Of a DNA stretch of 64,000 nucleotides, positions 12,885-25,773 are shown piece by piece. Source of the stretch: Ailanthus altissimus. Lineage: Eukaryota; Streptophyta; Magnoliopsida; Sapindales; Simaroubaceae. Below the pieces are notes generated by a model. It saw only the letters and a list, made by a program, of their open reading frames with translations. It searched no databases and was not told the origin of the DNA. The number at the start of each line of letters is the position of its first letter. The stretch's first letter is position 1. The stretch is taken from contig OX327686.1 of the NCBI GenBank assembly GCA_946807835.1, positions 12,772,001 through 12,836,000 of the forward strand. The letters run 5' to 3'. The translations under genes were made by a program, and so were the position numbers.

Positions 12885-13884
12885 TGAGGTCCAAATGCAT
12901 ACGTATAATACTTCTGTCACTTATATCCTAGAAGAGCAGGGATATAGATTAACACCGTCAAATTCCTATATGCTTATCCGTAAACTTATCTTCAGATTTG
13001 TATTTCGAAAAATAATTTACAATATGTTTAACCCTACAGAAAACTCTTTTTCGGGGTTTCTGCTTTTAGCCAAAAGACTTCTTAAAATACAATTCTTAGA
13101 GCATTGAGATATACAACTCCCTATGAGAGTTAAGAATCCCATATCTGTGAACACCAGATTCCACGAACATTGGACTATACCTAGCAACACGTAGTAGTCA
13201 GACCATGAAAAGTCTCTAACATTCATGAAATCAAAGTATAGTGGATCACTCACAAGCCCACTGTAGCGCTCAGGTCAAAGGCCTACGAATACTACTTAAA
13301 GCGAGAGAACTCTTCATTAGCCACTTCATAGGGTATCTATTGGCGTCCTTATGAGTCTGTTCAGTATTCAGTCCTAACTGAATACCCGTATGCCTATACG
13401 AGCTTCTACTAAGCTCATGGTCAACTAAGAATAACCATCTATACCTTACAAATATAAACATACACTGATCTATGTAAAAATGATTCATCGACAGACTCGT
13501 ATTGAACATAGTGTTTGAGAACATACTTGCATAATGACATTTCCTATCACATTTTGTAACTCTTTACAACTATGTCATTAATAGTATACCCTTAGGTCAT
13601 TTTTCCATTACAGATAATGCTCTAACTCCTTAGATATCACTAACTATTATAACCTGTTAACTTTTAGCATTTATAACTCTCAGCATTGCCAACTCTTAGC
13701 ACTGGTCTAAACGTCTTTAGACCAGATCTAAACTTCTTCAAATCATATAATGTCTGTAACATTACAAGCATTGTACCATAAATGTTTAATATTAATGATT
13801 TTATATTTGAAATGTTTATTGTATAAATATTAAGAATTAATATCCATACAATATTGTAATGGCACGTAAGCACCAGCTCCAACA
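12880..13884 (-). repeat. 3' LTR (truncated) of the minus-strand Copia element
   Basis: In minus orientation it starts TGTTGGAGCTGGTGCTTACGT at 13,884. It matches the LTRs at 17,116-19,135 (inverted), 20,596-22,986, 40,931-43,317 and 55,057-57,160. Only the first ~1 kb remains. The rest is lost at the tandem repeat junction near 12,880. Several 60-95 residue open frames in it are chance frames. Confidence 0.8.
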
Positions 13885-16800
13885 AACTGCCACTTGCTCT
13901 AGTGCCATTCGTACTAATATCTCATACCAATATACTCCACGCGTTTCTTAAACACCCTAAGAGTTTAGATTTGAATGGGTCCGCTACGTTATTCTTGGAA
14001 TGTATCCTAGATAATATTACATCTCTAGTAACCATGAACTTTTTAATTATATGGTATTCAGAGTCCACATTATTAGAATTCTGTTGTGCCTATTAACTTT
14101 TTGGCTTAAGCAATTAATCCATTATTGTTGCATTGTAATGGGATAGGATTCACTGAGCTCGGAACTATACTAAGTTTTGTAACTAGCTTGAATATCTATA
14201 GTGCTTCCATTGCAGACTTTTCAAGCTGTAACATATTCTACCTCCAAGGCAGAATTAGCTATGGATATTTATATAGCACATTTTCAACTAGCTCCTATAA
14301 CTAGATGTAGACTTTTTAGCATCTAGATCAAATGGAAAGTCTGAATATGTGCATCCTTATACCTATAAAAAACTTTCTCTATTATTTAGAAACTTATCAT
14401 TTATTCCTCTCAGATATGTTTCATAACCATATAATGGTCATGACCTTAATTAGACCAATACCAGCTTGTAATACTTACGGCCATCCAAATCTAGGTGTCG
14501 TACATAATATGGCATGCATCATGCTATTTCTAGCTAATACATATGATAAGTTAGACACTCTAACCCTTTCATCTTCTTCCCAAGATACTTCCTTTAAGAA
14601 AGATGAACGTCATGTCTAAAAAGTTCATTAACTGTCTTACAGTTAAGAAAGTTGTACCTTTCCAAAACTTAGTCTATATACAAAGATTGGGAGAGTCTCA
14701 TCAGCCTCTTGACTCTATCTCTATAAAGATTTACACCTAGTATACATGAAGCCTCTTCCAAATCTTTTATGGAGAAGTTATTACTCAGATAACTCTTAGC
14801 TGATTGACTTATAATATACCAACACCATTTCTGATATTGAGCATATCTTCCACGTAGAGAACTAGAAAAATAATCATGCTCCCATAGCCTTTTCTAAACA
14901 CACACACACACACACACTTTCTCTTTGTTCTTGATGAAACTAGACTTTTAATTTTGTCATATAAACAAAGATTTCGGCTTCGAAAAAATTGCTTAAGTCT
15001 ACAAATAGACTTCCACAGTTTGTACACTAGATTAGAAGTTAGGCTGGATACAAAACCTTTATGCTATTCCATCCATATCTCTTACTCGAGATATACATCA
15101 CAGAATATCATCTTTACATCTATTGATCAGACATCAAAATACTAATATATTGCATTAGCAACAAAATTCGAATTAACTTTAGCATGGTCACTGATGAAAA
15201 AGATTTTCACATTATCGATCTAGATCTATGTGTAACATTTTATCCCCAATCGGGCCTTGAAGGTCTCTACCTTTGGGCCCACACCTGTGTAAACATATTT
15301 ACAACATATAGAAATAATTCCCACGAGAAGCGTAACCAAGTTCCAGACTTGATTGACATGCATAAAGCTAATTTTGAATTTTATGGCATGTTGCCATTTT
15401 TTCAAATCGATGTCAAATATCGCATCTCTATAAGTCAAAAGATCATTTTCTTCATCTAAGAAAATACCAAAGGCATCTTCAGGTATCCTTGAATTTTATA
15501 TTCACATACCTAATTAGTGACCTTGATATCCTTTCCAACTTATGAGGTAAGTGTGTAAAGCTATTTCACTTATGTGAACATAAAATTCCATCGTCGGTTT
15601 ATATAAATTGTTATTGACTTCATCAATTTCAATCCTTCTACAATCCCTACAATCTATGAGAAACTATTTATCATGGAATATAGTATTACGAGCAACGAAC
15701 ATGTTTTATTTCTCTAGATCATAGAACAGGTATCCCATCAAATGTATGGAATACTCAATTAACCGATACTTGTACCCTTTTGGTGCAAGTTTATCCTCTT
15801 GCATAACTCTTATGCAAGCGAAACAATTACAAGCTTTAACATACTTAAGATTAGGTTCTCTTTTAATCTATATCTCATACAGAATATAAGGAACAGATTT
15901 TGATGAAACTATGTTCAATAAGTGAGCAGCATATTTTAGAGTATAATTCTTTAGATATTCTAAAAGATCAATGAAGCTCAACATCAATCGGACCGTATCT
16001 ATTAAAGTATGATTCCTTCTTTCTAAAATATTTTTGTGTTAAGGAGTATCTGTAGGACTATGTTGAACAAGAATCACATTCTCTTTTAAATAACTTGTGA
16101 ATATACTGCTTATGCATAAACTGCCTCGATCTAATGGAAGGCATTCAATATACATAAAGGTTTGTTTCTCTACTTCCTAGTCGAAACCTTTTAAACACTT
16201 TGAAAGTTTTTAACCTGTGTTTTCTAGAAACACGTGTCTGTATAGTGACAAATCACTATAAAGACAATGAAGTATTAAAATTCACCTATGGCAGTATGAT
16301 TCATTTAACTAAATACATCAATAAATATCAGTTCCAATAATCAGTGGCTTGGTGTCCAACACCTACACAAGAATTTGGTCATTTTTCTTTGAATTTTAAA
16401 TTCAAAAACTGGCCAAGGTTCTATAGTCAGATCAAGTATCTGACCATCCTTAACCAAATGAAATAGTCATCTCATGACTATATAACCTAATATTATATGC
16501 CACTATTCCCTATTATTCAAAGTTCCCAAACTATTATTTATTCTGTTCACCTAGACATTTCTTGTTGTATTTAAGATATAACAGACATTCATTAACTGAT
16601 GCTCAGTTAACAAAATATTATCATCATCACATAAACATAAGGAACTATTCCTAATGTTTTTATAATAACCATCTCTATCTACTACAGAGAGTTAAATGAT
16701 TCATCTAATAATGTTTGGCACGTAATAGTAAGTATATAACATAATGCTATTGCCAAAATGAAGAAGTGACCTGAAAGGTCTCAACAACTACCACGTCTAA

Positions 16801-17110
16801 AAAATATCCATTTCTTATACAAAGTCGTACTTCTCCTTTCATAGATTTGTAGCATTTCTCAAATCATGCAACAGCTTGCAGATATGAGAAGGACAGGCAA
16901 TATCCCATACCCCTGAACTTCTAGCATCACAAGCTATTAAAATGTCAATATTTGGTAAACATATATCTAAAGGATCGACCTATTCTAAATCTAGGTACCT
17001 TGTACAGTAACATTCACTATTTCAAACCTTATCACAATGGAACCACTTTCCATTATGACTATTCTCTATTTATAGTTTAGATATATCAAATAATTTTTCA
17101 GATGGAGTAC
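13885..17110 (-). pseudogene. Copia pol (integrase, RT, RNase H) on minus strand, broken
   Basis: Read on the minus strand, the order along falling coordinates is integrase, RT, RNase H. At about 16,070-15,960 an integrase segment gives SPTDTP, HKNILERRNHTLIDTVRLML, the counterpart of the TPQQNGVAERKNRTL block. At 14,809-15,027 the RT active-site region gives FLVLYVEDMLNI (YVDD decayed to YVED). At about 14,260-14,205 RNase H gives SIANSALEVEYVTA. Stops and frameshifts are frequent. An (AC)11 microsatellite interrupts it at 14,897-14,918. The gag part lies beyond the nested LTR at 19,141-20,300. Confidence 0.8.
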
Positions 17111-17115
17111 TATAC

Positions 17116-19135
17116 TGTTAGGGTCGGTGCTTACGTGTTATCCCTGAATGTACATATACTTATGTATTTATACAAGTGTACATTCTCATTAAATCGCTAA
17201 TACCCAATTATATGGTATTATGCATGTAACGTTGCAGACATTACAGATCTAAAGGAGTTCGGATCAAATCTAAAGGGTTTAGATAAGGGTTCATAGTTAG
17301 CCACGCTGAGAGATATAAATGCTAAGTGTTAGCACAGTTAAGTGTTAGCTGGTTATAATACTTAGTAGATCCAAGAATTAGAGCCTTGTCTGTAATGGGA
17401 CATAGACTTGGGAGTATACTAGTAACTGTATAGTTGCAAGAGTTGCAATTGGGTGCCAGGAAATGCAAGTTGCGTAAGTATGTTCTTAAATAATTATCCC
17501 TGATCTATTTCTACCGATGCAGGTCTGTCAGTGGATACTTTTATATAGATCAGCATATGTCGTACCTATAGAGTATAGTTGGTCATTCCTAACCGACCGT
17601 GAGCTTGGAGCTCGTATTGACATATGGGTATCCAATTAGGATTGGATATGGGACAGACTCACGAGGGCCTTCGATAAACATCCTATATAAGCCGTTAATA
17701 GAGTGTTCTCTTGAGTTGAGTAGTATACGTGGTCCTTTGACCTGAGTGCCACGGTGGGCTTGTAAGTGATCCACCATACTTTGGTTCTACGCATGTCACA
17801 GACCTTTCATGGTGTGACTGCTGAGTGTCGCTGGGTATGGTCCGATGCTTCTAGAGTCCGGTGCATACAGATACGGGATCCGTTAGCTCTTATAAGGAGT
17901 TTGATAACCAGATGCTTCGAAATTGTATCTCAAAAAATCTTGTGGCCACAAGTATCAATCCCAAGAAAGAGTTCCGTCAGGGTAGAACAATATGGCAAAA
18001 GCGTTTGCGCATATTTTTCAGTGAGATAAAAGTCTGGAGATAAGATATGGATGAGCACTAAGGGATTTAACCGTGATAATCTATATCCCCGCACATCTAA
18101 GATATCATGACGGACGGACTATACATATGTGTTGTAACCTCAGCTTGTATGGTTCAACGCGCTGATTTGTATATCCGTGACGTGTGTGTGGGGCATTGCT
18201 CATGGACTCATGGAACCTAGGGCGTCACGCGATATGGAGTGTACTCGTTGTGCACTGAGGCAGCGTGCCAGATTAAATTGTTTAATCCAGCAATATTCAG
18301 CATTACTATAGGAATACGTGCGTGTTTGTATTTAAGTGTTAAATATAATAATTAGTCAATAATTATTATTTACTAATTAGATAATGACACGTAGCGTATC
18401 ATAGACCCTCAGTTGAGTTTATCTAAGTGTGGGATTTGGTGGGACCCACTAGAGGGTGAACTTGGTATCTATTTATGAGGGGCAAAAAAGTCATTTTTCA
18501 GTTTGATTATTTAATAGTTAAATAATCAAAATATCTTTCTTTTTATATTATATATTATATTATTATTTATATTATATAATATATTATATCTTATATATTA
18601 TTATTATATTATATATATATATATATAAAGTAAAAGAAAGAGATAAGAAGTGAGAATTTGGCCAAACGGCCGAGGGAGAGAAAGGAAAGGAAGAAGAGAA
18701 GAAGAAGAAGAAAAAAAAAACAAAGGTAGAGAGGAAAAATGAAATTGTTTCATTTTTCTCTATCCTTTCAATTGGAGCAATTATGAATTGCTTCAAATCT
18801 CCATTTCTCATCCTTTTGGAGAAAAAGATGTAAATTGACTCTCGGTCATCTTGGGGATTAAGAGTTAATCCCAGGCTGAATATAGAGCTGCTGTTTTAGC
18901 TCATCAAGATCGAGTTGGTGACTAGAACTACACGCGAGTTAGTCTTCATGCGAACTCCAGAAAAAATATATGTATAACGTTACACGTTTGGTGAGTTCTC
19001 TAACCTTATTAATATGTTAATGTGATTAATATATTGAATTTATTGTGTTTATTGTAAAATTTATATATTTCCGCTGCGGTAGCCAATAGACACAATTGCA
19101 CATGCATACACCCACGTGCCTTAGATCCACTAACA
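17116..19135 (+). repeat. nested solo LTR, opposite orientation, same Copia family
   Basis: This 2,020-bp LTR runs from TGTTAG to CTAACA (perfect 6-bp terminal inverted repeat) and is flanked by TATAC at 17,111-17,115 and 19,136-19,140. It belongs to the same family as the host element's LTRs but points the other way. Inside are an AT microsatellite (18,540-18,630) and a GAA-rich tract (18,690-18,720). The flanking Copia sequence is on the minus strand on both sides, so this is a later insertion reduced to a solo LTR. Confidence 0.85.
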
Positions 19136-19140
19136 TATAC

Positions 19141-20300
19141 TACTTGCACATCTCATGTGTACATGCTCATGCTAAAGATCATTAGACATTGAGGCTATGA
19201 TATATGATTTGACATTTAAATCATTCTTAATCCATTTTTGATAAATTTCTACCTCTTTTAAAGATATATTAACTTAAGGACCTCTTGATTATCTTCTGAT
19301 CATTAATATATCCAATTTATTTTGAATCTAGAACTATTCTATGATTCATACGCAGTCAAAATACCTCTCGGTACTTAATAGTTGATTTGTATAGATTAAA
19401 TGTACTAATAGATTGCTCGTACTTATCTTATCTTTATAAGACAAGTATTTATCTCTATAACACAAAATAGAAGATGTGTAACAAAATATTTCTAACTGTT
19501 AATTAATAATGTCTTTAGATCATGGGTATAACTATTATAAATTTTTAATCTAAAGACGTCCTCCTACTGTTTTACATAATCTCTTTAATCTCTCAAACAG
19601 GATATCGACAGTTTAAACTCTTTAAACTATACAGTGAGAATAAGACCATATTAGTATTTTACTCTAGCCTCATACAATAGTAATATTGGCCTTTGTAAAC
19701 CCAGCAGGTAGATAACTCTTGTCAATTGCATCTCATGCAACTCTTATCACTGATCCTAAATATACCTTATCCTCACGCTGTAGCAATATTAGGTATGTGT
19801 ATTTCAGATTAACTTGTCAATAATAAAATATATATTACTAATACTGTCCTCGTGTTGTAGCAATATTTGACACTAAGTTTGCATATATTTATCACATCTC
19901 ATATTGAACCGACATAATCCAAGTCACGTTGACCAAATCCCTCATACTGACGCAATATTGGGAAAGACCGTAGTGACTTATCTAACACTATATTGACAAG
20001 ACGAACCATATAACATATTATCTCATAATGTAATACTATTCAATCTAATTAAGAAAGATTTTAAATACTAGGTCTCATCTCATAATGAGGTAATTCTCAA
20101 TCAGTCATTTATTTATGAGCAAACACAATTAACCCCTACCAGTAAGGTTCTTATTGTGGTTACCAACATAGAAAAAATTATTATGGATTATAATGCAGAC
20201 TAATAACTCCTATTACAACATCTCATAAACCCCCATATGCTTGAATTAATTTTTAAACAATTTAAAAATCAATTTTGTAGTCAACAGTGTCAGCACCACG
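19141..20300 (-). pseudogene. Copia gag/protease region, minus strand, decayed
   Basis: This is the stretch between the nested LTR and the leader of the minus-strand Copia. Its position, directly downstream of the primer site in the element's direction, says gag. No frame longer than about 60 residues is left and I could not read a zinc knuckle, so the call is positional. Short repeats ending GTAGCAATATT recur at 19,770-19,990. Confidence 0.5.
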
Positions 20301-20520
20301 ACACTGGGCAACCAGCGCAGGAGACAATGCCCCCAACGCCGCAATGCCAAGCCTAAGCATTGGGGCCTGAAAACCCCAGCGTCGTGGCACTCACCATCCA
20401 GTATTGCGACGCTGAAGCTTGGAAGACCCCAGCACCACGACGCCAGAGTGAAGGCTGCGGCATCCTGGCTGCTACCTTCCTCTGTTTAGCATTTTCAACA
20501 CTTAAACTGCACCACCACAG
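20285..20520 (-). repeat. GC-rich motif cluster in Copia leader
   Basis: Five variants of one 13-mer stand out from AT-rich surroundings, starting at 20,293 (GCACCACGACACT), 20,336 (ACGCCGCAATGCC), 20,379 (GCGTCGTGGCACT), 20,401 (GTATTGCGACGCT) and 20,432 (GCACCACGACGCC). The first three are spaced exactly 43 bp apart. The cluster lies between the primer site and gag. Open frames of 61-69 residues on both strands here are by-products of the GC content. Confidence 0.75.
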
Positions 20521-20582
20521 CCTCGGAACTTCACAAACAACATAATTTACACTCCAAAACACCCAATCAACACCACAAAATA

Positions 20583-20593
20583 CTCTGATACCA
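20583..20593 (-). promoter_or_regulatory. Copia primer binding site (initiator tRNA-Met)
   Basis: The minus strand reads TGGTATCAGAG, the standard Copia primer site complementary to the 3' end of initiator tRNA-Met. It lies two bases from the LTR end at 20,596 and fixes the orientation of the element. Confidence 0.85.
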
Positions 20594-20595
20594 TT

Positions 20596-22986
20596 TTTTG
20601 GATGCGATATTTCGGTTCAAAACCATATTGGATGCATGTATATATGTACGCGTGTCCATAGTTCATAAATACATATACATGCATCTCATACATAATATAC
20701 ACAATGGAAGCTAGAAATCTAATTTCCTAAAACAATGAATACAATAAAATTTATATTTCATTACATTAATAAAATTAAATAAATATTAATTACATTAATA
20801 CCAAAATTGAGAATAATTACCTTACAAGCCTTTGATACGAATTAAGGTAGAGTACCACCCGAAGTGGACCCGTTGGTAATTTTAGGATTCAACAGAGTTG
20901 GCTTAAGTCGTTAGAATAGCAGTTTTAATTTTTCAACACTAGTTTAACTCTTAAATAACGAAATTAACTCTTAATCTCTAGTTTAACACTTAAACTGTAT
21001 TTCAAGCAATAAATTTATTTTTGTTTTATTCAACTTTTGAATTTACAAAAATAAAACCCAAAGCTTTAATGGTGGAAGCTTAGTTAAAGATGAAGATGAA
21101 TAGTATTTAAAAGTTTTTGTTTTCATGTCTTAACACTTAAAACAAACTCAAGCTAAAAACTCTATCTTTCTCCACTTACATGGTCTACCACCATCTGCCA
21201 AATGAATTCATTGCAAATTCATCAAAATATATTAAATGAATTCATTTCCTTTAAGACAACTTTTGCCAAAACTTGAAAATGAATTATTCTTTCTCCATCC
21301 AAATCTAAAGCCAAAATGAATTCTTAATTCATTTATAAAATAATTGTTTCATTTACTTTAATTTACTTACATTTTGATTTAGTGTAGAATTTAATTTAAT
21401 CTTAGTTTAACAATTTAACCAAGGTTAAGTTTAGTTTACTTAAAAATTAAGTAAAGCAAAATATCTAAATTATATAATTATTAAACTTTAACCTAACCCT
21501 TTAGTTAACATTTAATTATGGTCAAGTTTAAGAAATATCTTGATTATTTAACAATAAAATAATAAATGAAGTAAAATTACCCTTAAGTCCTTTACTTGGT
21601 TATCAGGTTAATTTAAAGTGGATCCCACCTAACCACACACTTGAGTAAACTTAACTGAAGGCTCACTATGCACCACGTGTCAACATTTAATTGGTTAACA
21701 ATACTTGTTAACTAATTAATGTACTTAACACTTAAGTATTGACACGCATGCATCCTGAGAGTTCTTAAAACAAATATTTGATTTTGTTAAAATTTACTGA
21801 ATTGAACAATTCAATCCAGTACGCTGTCCCAGTGCATAATGGGTACACTTTATATTATGGGACTCTCTAGGTCTACACCCGATCTTTCAAATGGAATTAT
21901 TCCATAAGTCCGTGATCGATGCCCCACACACATATCAAGGATATTACAAATCAGCGCGTTAGACCATACAAGTTGAGGTTAGAACGCATATGTATAATCC
22001 TTCCGTCACTTATATCTTGGAAGAGCAGGGATATAGATCAGCACCGTCAAATCCTCATATGCTCATCCATAAACTTATCTCTAGATTTGTATATAATATC
22101 CGTAAACTCCTTTGCGATATTGTTTAACCCTAGGGAAAACTCTTTTCTGGAATTTCTGCTTTTGGCCAAAAGACTTCCTGAAATACAATTCTTGGAGCAT
22201 CAGGATATACAACTCCATTATGAGAGCTGACAGATCCCATATCTGCGCATATCGGACTCTATGAGCATTAAACTATACTTAGTGACATGTAGTAGTCAAA
22301 CCATGAAAGGTCTTTGACATCTATGGAACCAAAGTATAGTAAATCACTCACAAGCCAAACATGGCGCTCGGGTCAAAGTACCATGAATACTACTCAACTC
22401 AAAAGGACTTACTATTGATAGCTTCATAGGATGTCTATTAGTGTCCTTGTAAATCTGTTCAGTATCCAGTTTTGACTGAATACTCGTATGCCTATACGAG
22501 CTTCCACTAAACTCATAGTCAGTTAAGAACAACTATATGTACCCTACAGATATAAATATACACTGATCTATATAAAAGAGATTCATTGACAGGTTCGCAT
22601 CGATGAAAATAGATTAAGAACATAGTGTTTGAGAACATACTTGTATAATGATATTTTCTAGCACATATTGCAACTCTTTGCAATTATATCATTACTAGTA
22701 TATCTTCAGGTTTTTGTTCTATTACAAACAATGCTCTAACTCCTTAGATATCACTAACTCTTATAACCTGCTGACTCTTATAACCTGCTAACTCTTAGCA
22801 CTGGTCTAAACTTCTTTAAACTAGATCTGAACTCCTTTAAATCATATAATGTTTGTAATGTTACAAGCATTGTTGTACCATATATGTTTGATATTAACAA
22901 TTTTATATTTGAAATATTTATTGTATAAATATTAACAATTAATATTCATACAATATTAGAATGTCACGTAAGCACCAGCTCTAACA
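20596..22986 (-). repeat. 5' LTR of the minus-strand Copia element
   Basis: In minus orientation it starts TGTTAGAGCTGGTGCTTACGT at 22,986 and ends at the primer site. It is about 2.4 kb, matching the length of the 40,931-43,317 copy. With the LTR at 12,880-13,884 it brackets a single element of about 10 kb, about 8 kb without the nested LTR. Its right edge directly touches CACTA-like sequence. Confidence 0.8.
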
Positions 22987-24289
22987 AATATACCTATAAC
23001 TGATATGACAGAATTATGTCAGACTCACTGACACTTCTATGAAGTGTCAATAAATTATTAATACTATAGTATCATAAATATGAAGTGTTAATAAATTGTT
23101 AATACCATAATATTGAAAATATTAAGTATTAGTGAATTAGTGATACCATAATATCATAAACTTAAAATTATGTAATTTTAATTAAAAATAATAATTTTAT
23201 TTTTTATTTAAAATTTTTCATTATAAAAAATAATTAAATTTATAAAAATTAATATTAAGAAAAGACTAATTATATATATTTTTATTCTGTCCGCACTAAT
23301 TCTTGTTCTGTTTCTGTTGAACCTAAATGAATGGATGACTATGCTTGGATTATGTATAGAGTGAAGAAGGAGCTTTATGGTACATAATTGTGTTTCAATT
23401 GATAATCTCTTTTACATCATAGTGACAATTGTTTTCCTTCTTCCAAGAATTAATATTCAAAAACAAAAGATAATTTATGATTAGTTATCTTTTATGTATT
23501 GTGTTTCTGTGCAGAGATGGATTTATAAGCCAAATGCATGAGTTGAATAATCTGATCAAATTGGTCTCACTTATTTAGATCATGGTTCTTTCATAAATAA
23601 TTTTGTTCTTTGTTTCCTTCTTACAAACATAGACTTTTCTCCTGGTTAAATAACTTTCTAAATTCTGTTTTGCTCTGACATTGGTATCTGATTTTTCATA
23701 TATTTTCTAGCGTTTACCATTTCTTTCTTTGTTTCCTTCTTATAAACATAGGATATGTTGAATGAGCACTTTCATATATGAAAAGAGTATATATTACCCA
23801 ATTATACTTCAGTCGGAAAATGCTGTTAAACAATTACTGTATGGCATTGATTTGCATTCAATTAATGATCTTGTTCCTGATTATAGATTTATATGTGGCA
23901 CCTGAGATTTACAAATGATAGAAGTGTAGATGCCTACTTTTTTTTTATCTCATACTATATGAGGTATTTTTCTGTTCTCCAAATCTGTGATATATTAGCA
24001 TCACATTACATGTAGTCAAATTTTAATGGTCTCAAAAAAATATAAGTGCAATTTCAATTATACTGCATTACATTTTCACTTCAAAATAACTTTATTTCCC
24101 TCGGACATTCAATCTCTTATAATGTATTAAGTGAAAATATTTGTGCGAAAATGGAACTTCAGTTCTGATTATATAATTTAACGATGGCTTGCCATATATT
24201 TACAGCAGCTCCACTTCTACTTAGTTTTTGGGCAGTTTGTATCTTACTTATTTATTTCTCTAACATTTTAGTTTATGTATGAAAAGCAG

Positions 24290-24535
24290 GTTGTGAAACG
24301 TTTGTTTGACTTGCCCCATGGGAAGGTGCTTTTAAATTGCCTCTTTTGGTTGCTGGCTCGTTGTTACATTCTTTTTTTATTCTTTAATTTCGAAAGCAGT
24401 TGCTATAAGCTAGTTGGATATTATGTTGCCTTATATTTTTACTTTCAATTTCATATTTGGCAGGTTATTACTGGATATCTGCTAGCAAGATTTATTATTA
24501 GGCTTGGGGGCTTCCACTTTTTTAGTGAAATGGTG
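24290..24535 (+). pseudogene. captured exon fragments, KEA-type K+ efflux antiporter
   Basis: The segment 24,464-24,535 follows a good splice acceptor (TTTGGCAG) and reads VITGYLLARFIIRLGG then FHFFSEMV. Plant KEA4/5/6 antiporters have GQPVITGYLLAGSIIGPGG followed by SEMVQ at an exon start, so the match covers the first transmembrane stretch of the Na+/H+ exchanger domain. The key GSIIGPGG loop is altered. Another exon-like piece at 24,290-24,325 (VVKRLFDLPHGK) is bounded by CAG and GT, but I cannot place it in KEA. The host family exchanges K+ for H+ in endomembranes or chloroplasts; this copy is a fragment and cannot work. It looks like gene capture by the surrounding CACTA-like element. 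Confidence 0.6.
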
Positions 24536-24707
24536 CATGGCCAACAACTTGCTTTCTCTCTTCCCATGTTTTAGTTAATTTAGTTTAAAAGTTGTAGTAA
24601 GGGTTCAATATTACTTTACAATTCTTGGAGTTTGATTAGTTAATACATTGTATTATAATTTATATTTTTGCTTAGTTATCAACTTATGACATTTGTAACA
24701 TTTTAGT

Positions 24708-25020
24708 TAAGGGTGGGCAAAAAAAATTGGGAACCGAAAAACCGAACCGAACCGAACCGGCCAGTTCGATTTGGTTTAGTCCCTTTTTTTTTTAACAAAA
24801 AATCGATTTGATTTTTTTGAAAAAAAAATCTATTGGTCCAATTCGGTTTTTTCCACACCAAAAAACTAAAAAAATTGAAAAAAAATCGAATCAAAAATTA
24901 AAAAAATCGAACCGGACCGAACCAAAAAAATCAGTTCCGTCTGGTTCGGTTTTTCTCATTAAAAAAATCAGTTTCGGTTTTATTTTTTAAAAAAACCGAA
25001 TTGGACCATACCCACCCTTA
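24708..25020. mobile_element. hAT-type MITE with CCGAAC repeats
   Basis: 313 bp with terminal inverted repeats TAAGGGTGGGCA and TACCCACCCTTA, flanked by a perfect 8-bp duplication ATTTTAGT (24,700-24,707 and 25,021-25,028). Eight-base duplications and TAGGGGTG-like ends are typical of hAT elements. The body is a run of ACCGAACCGAACC, poly-A and AAAATCG units on both strands, able to fold back. The two 60-residue open frames inside are by-products of this repeat. Confidence 0.85.
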
Positions 25021-25398
25021 ATTTTAGTTATGTGAAAATATTGAATTATAATATTTATTTTAATAGAAAATTATTGATTATTAAAGTTTGTATTGAATAT
25101 CTAATAAAATAATTTTAAATTAAATAAAATATTATTATTTTATTTTTATAAACTTTTAATATCATAGTATCAGTGATTTACTAATACTATGGTGACAATA
25201 CACTTTTGATACCATGGTGTTAGTTAATATCTAATACTATAGTGTAAACGATTCTCTAATATTATGATATTAACAATTCGTTGACATTTATTTGAGTGTT
25301 AGTAAATTTGACTTGAGAAATACTGACACTATTTTATAGTGTCAGGAAAACCAATCACCAACACTAAATTAGCATTAATGAAAACTATTTTTATAGTA

Positions 25399-25773
25399 AT
25401 GACGTGATTTTTTTTCAAATTTTTCTAAGAAGAGGTGGAATGAGTAATGGTAAATGACAAAGATAAAAGCACCAATAATAGATGAAATCTAGGGTTACAA
25501 CTATTCTTCTATATGTTACTTGAACAACTAATCTTTTCTTATGTTCATCCCTCAATATAAATTGTTGGCTAAATTTCTAATATCATTACAAGTCTCTGTT
25601 AATGGTCAAGTGACTATATCTTATCCTAACAATTATCTATATGTTTATAGTAATCAGATGAGAATAAGATTTATTAAGAACTGATCTATTAATACCATAT
25701 ATGTCATGTAGGTAGATGTTTATCTCACATAAAACTCATAATTGTTATGTTATGAACATATATTAAATTATTC
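25399..25773 (-). repeat. Athila/Tat-like LTR, first part
   Basis: The stretch 25,430-25,770 aligns with 2,200-2,560 of the LTR at 2,018-3,417 (shared blocks include CTAGGGTTA, GGTCAAGTGACTATA-like text and AATACCATATATG). It ends abruptly at 25,773, where a CACTA terminus begins. The matching second part of an LTR appears at 29,890-30,342 in the same orientation. Confidence 0.6.

Larger units (their letters stand above)
22987..25398. mobile_element. CACTA-like element remnant carrying gene fragments
   Basis: Both end regions hold the same kind of subterminal repeat: short units such as AATACCATAATAT and GTATCAGTGA at 23,030-23,160 and 25,140-25,330. The right end, read inward on the minus strand, gives ACTATAAAAATAG, CATTAATGCTAATTTAGTGT. 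This parallels the CACTATTACAAAAATTG start of a second element at 25,774. The left terminus is missing, probably because the Copia LTR adjoins it. Inside lie KEA antiporter exon fragments and a hAT-type MITE. No transposase is visible, so it is non-autonomous. Confidence 0.6.

Noticed and set aside
14897..14918. (AC)11 tract as a regulatory signal
   Set aside because: A simple microsatellite inside dead Copia pol, with nothing to suggest a function.
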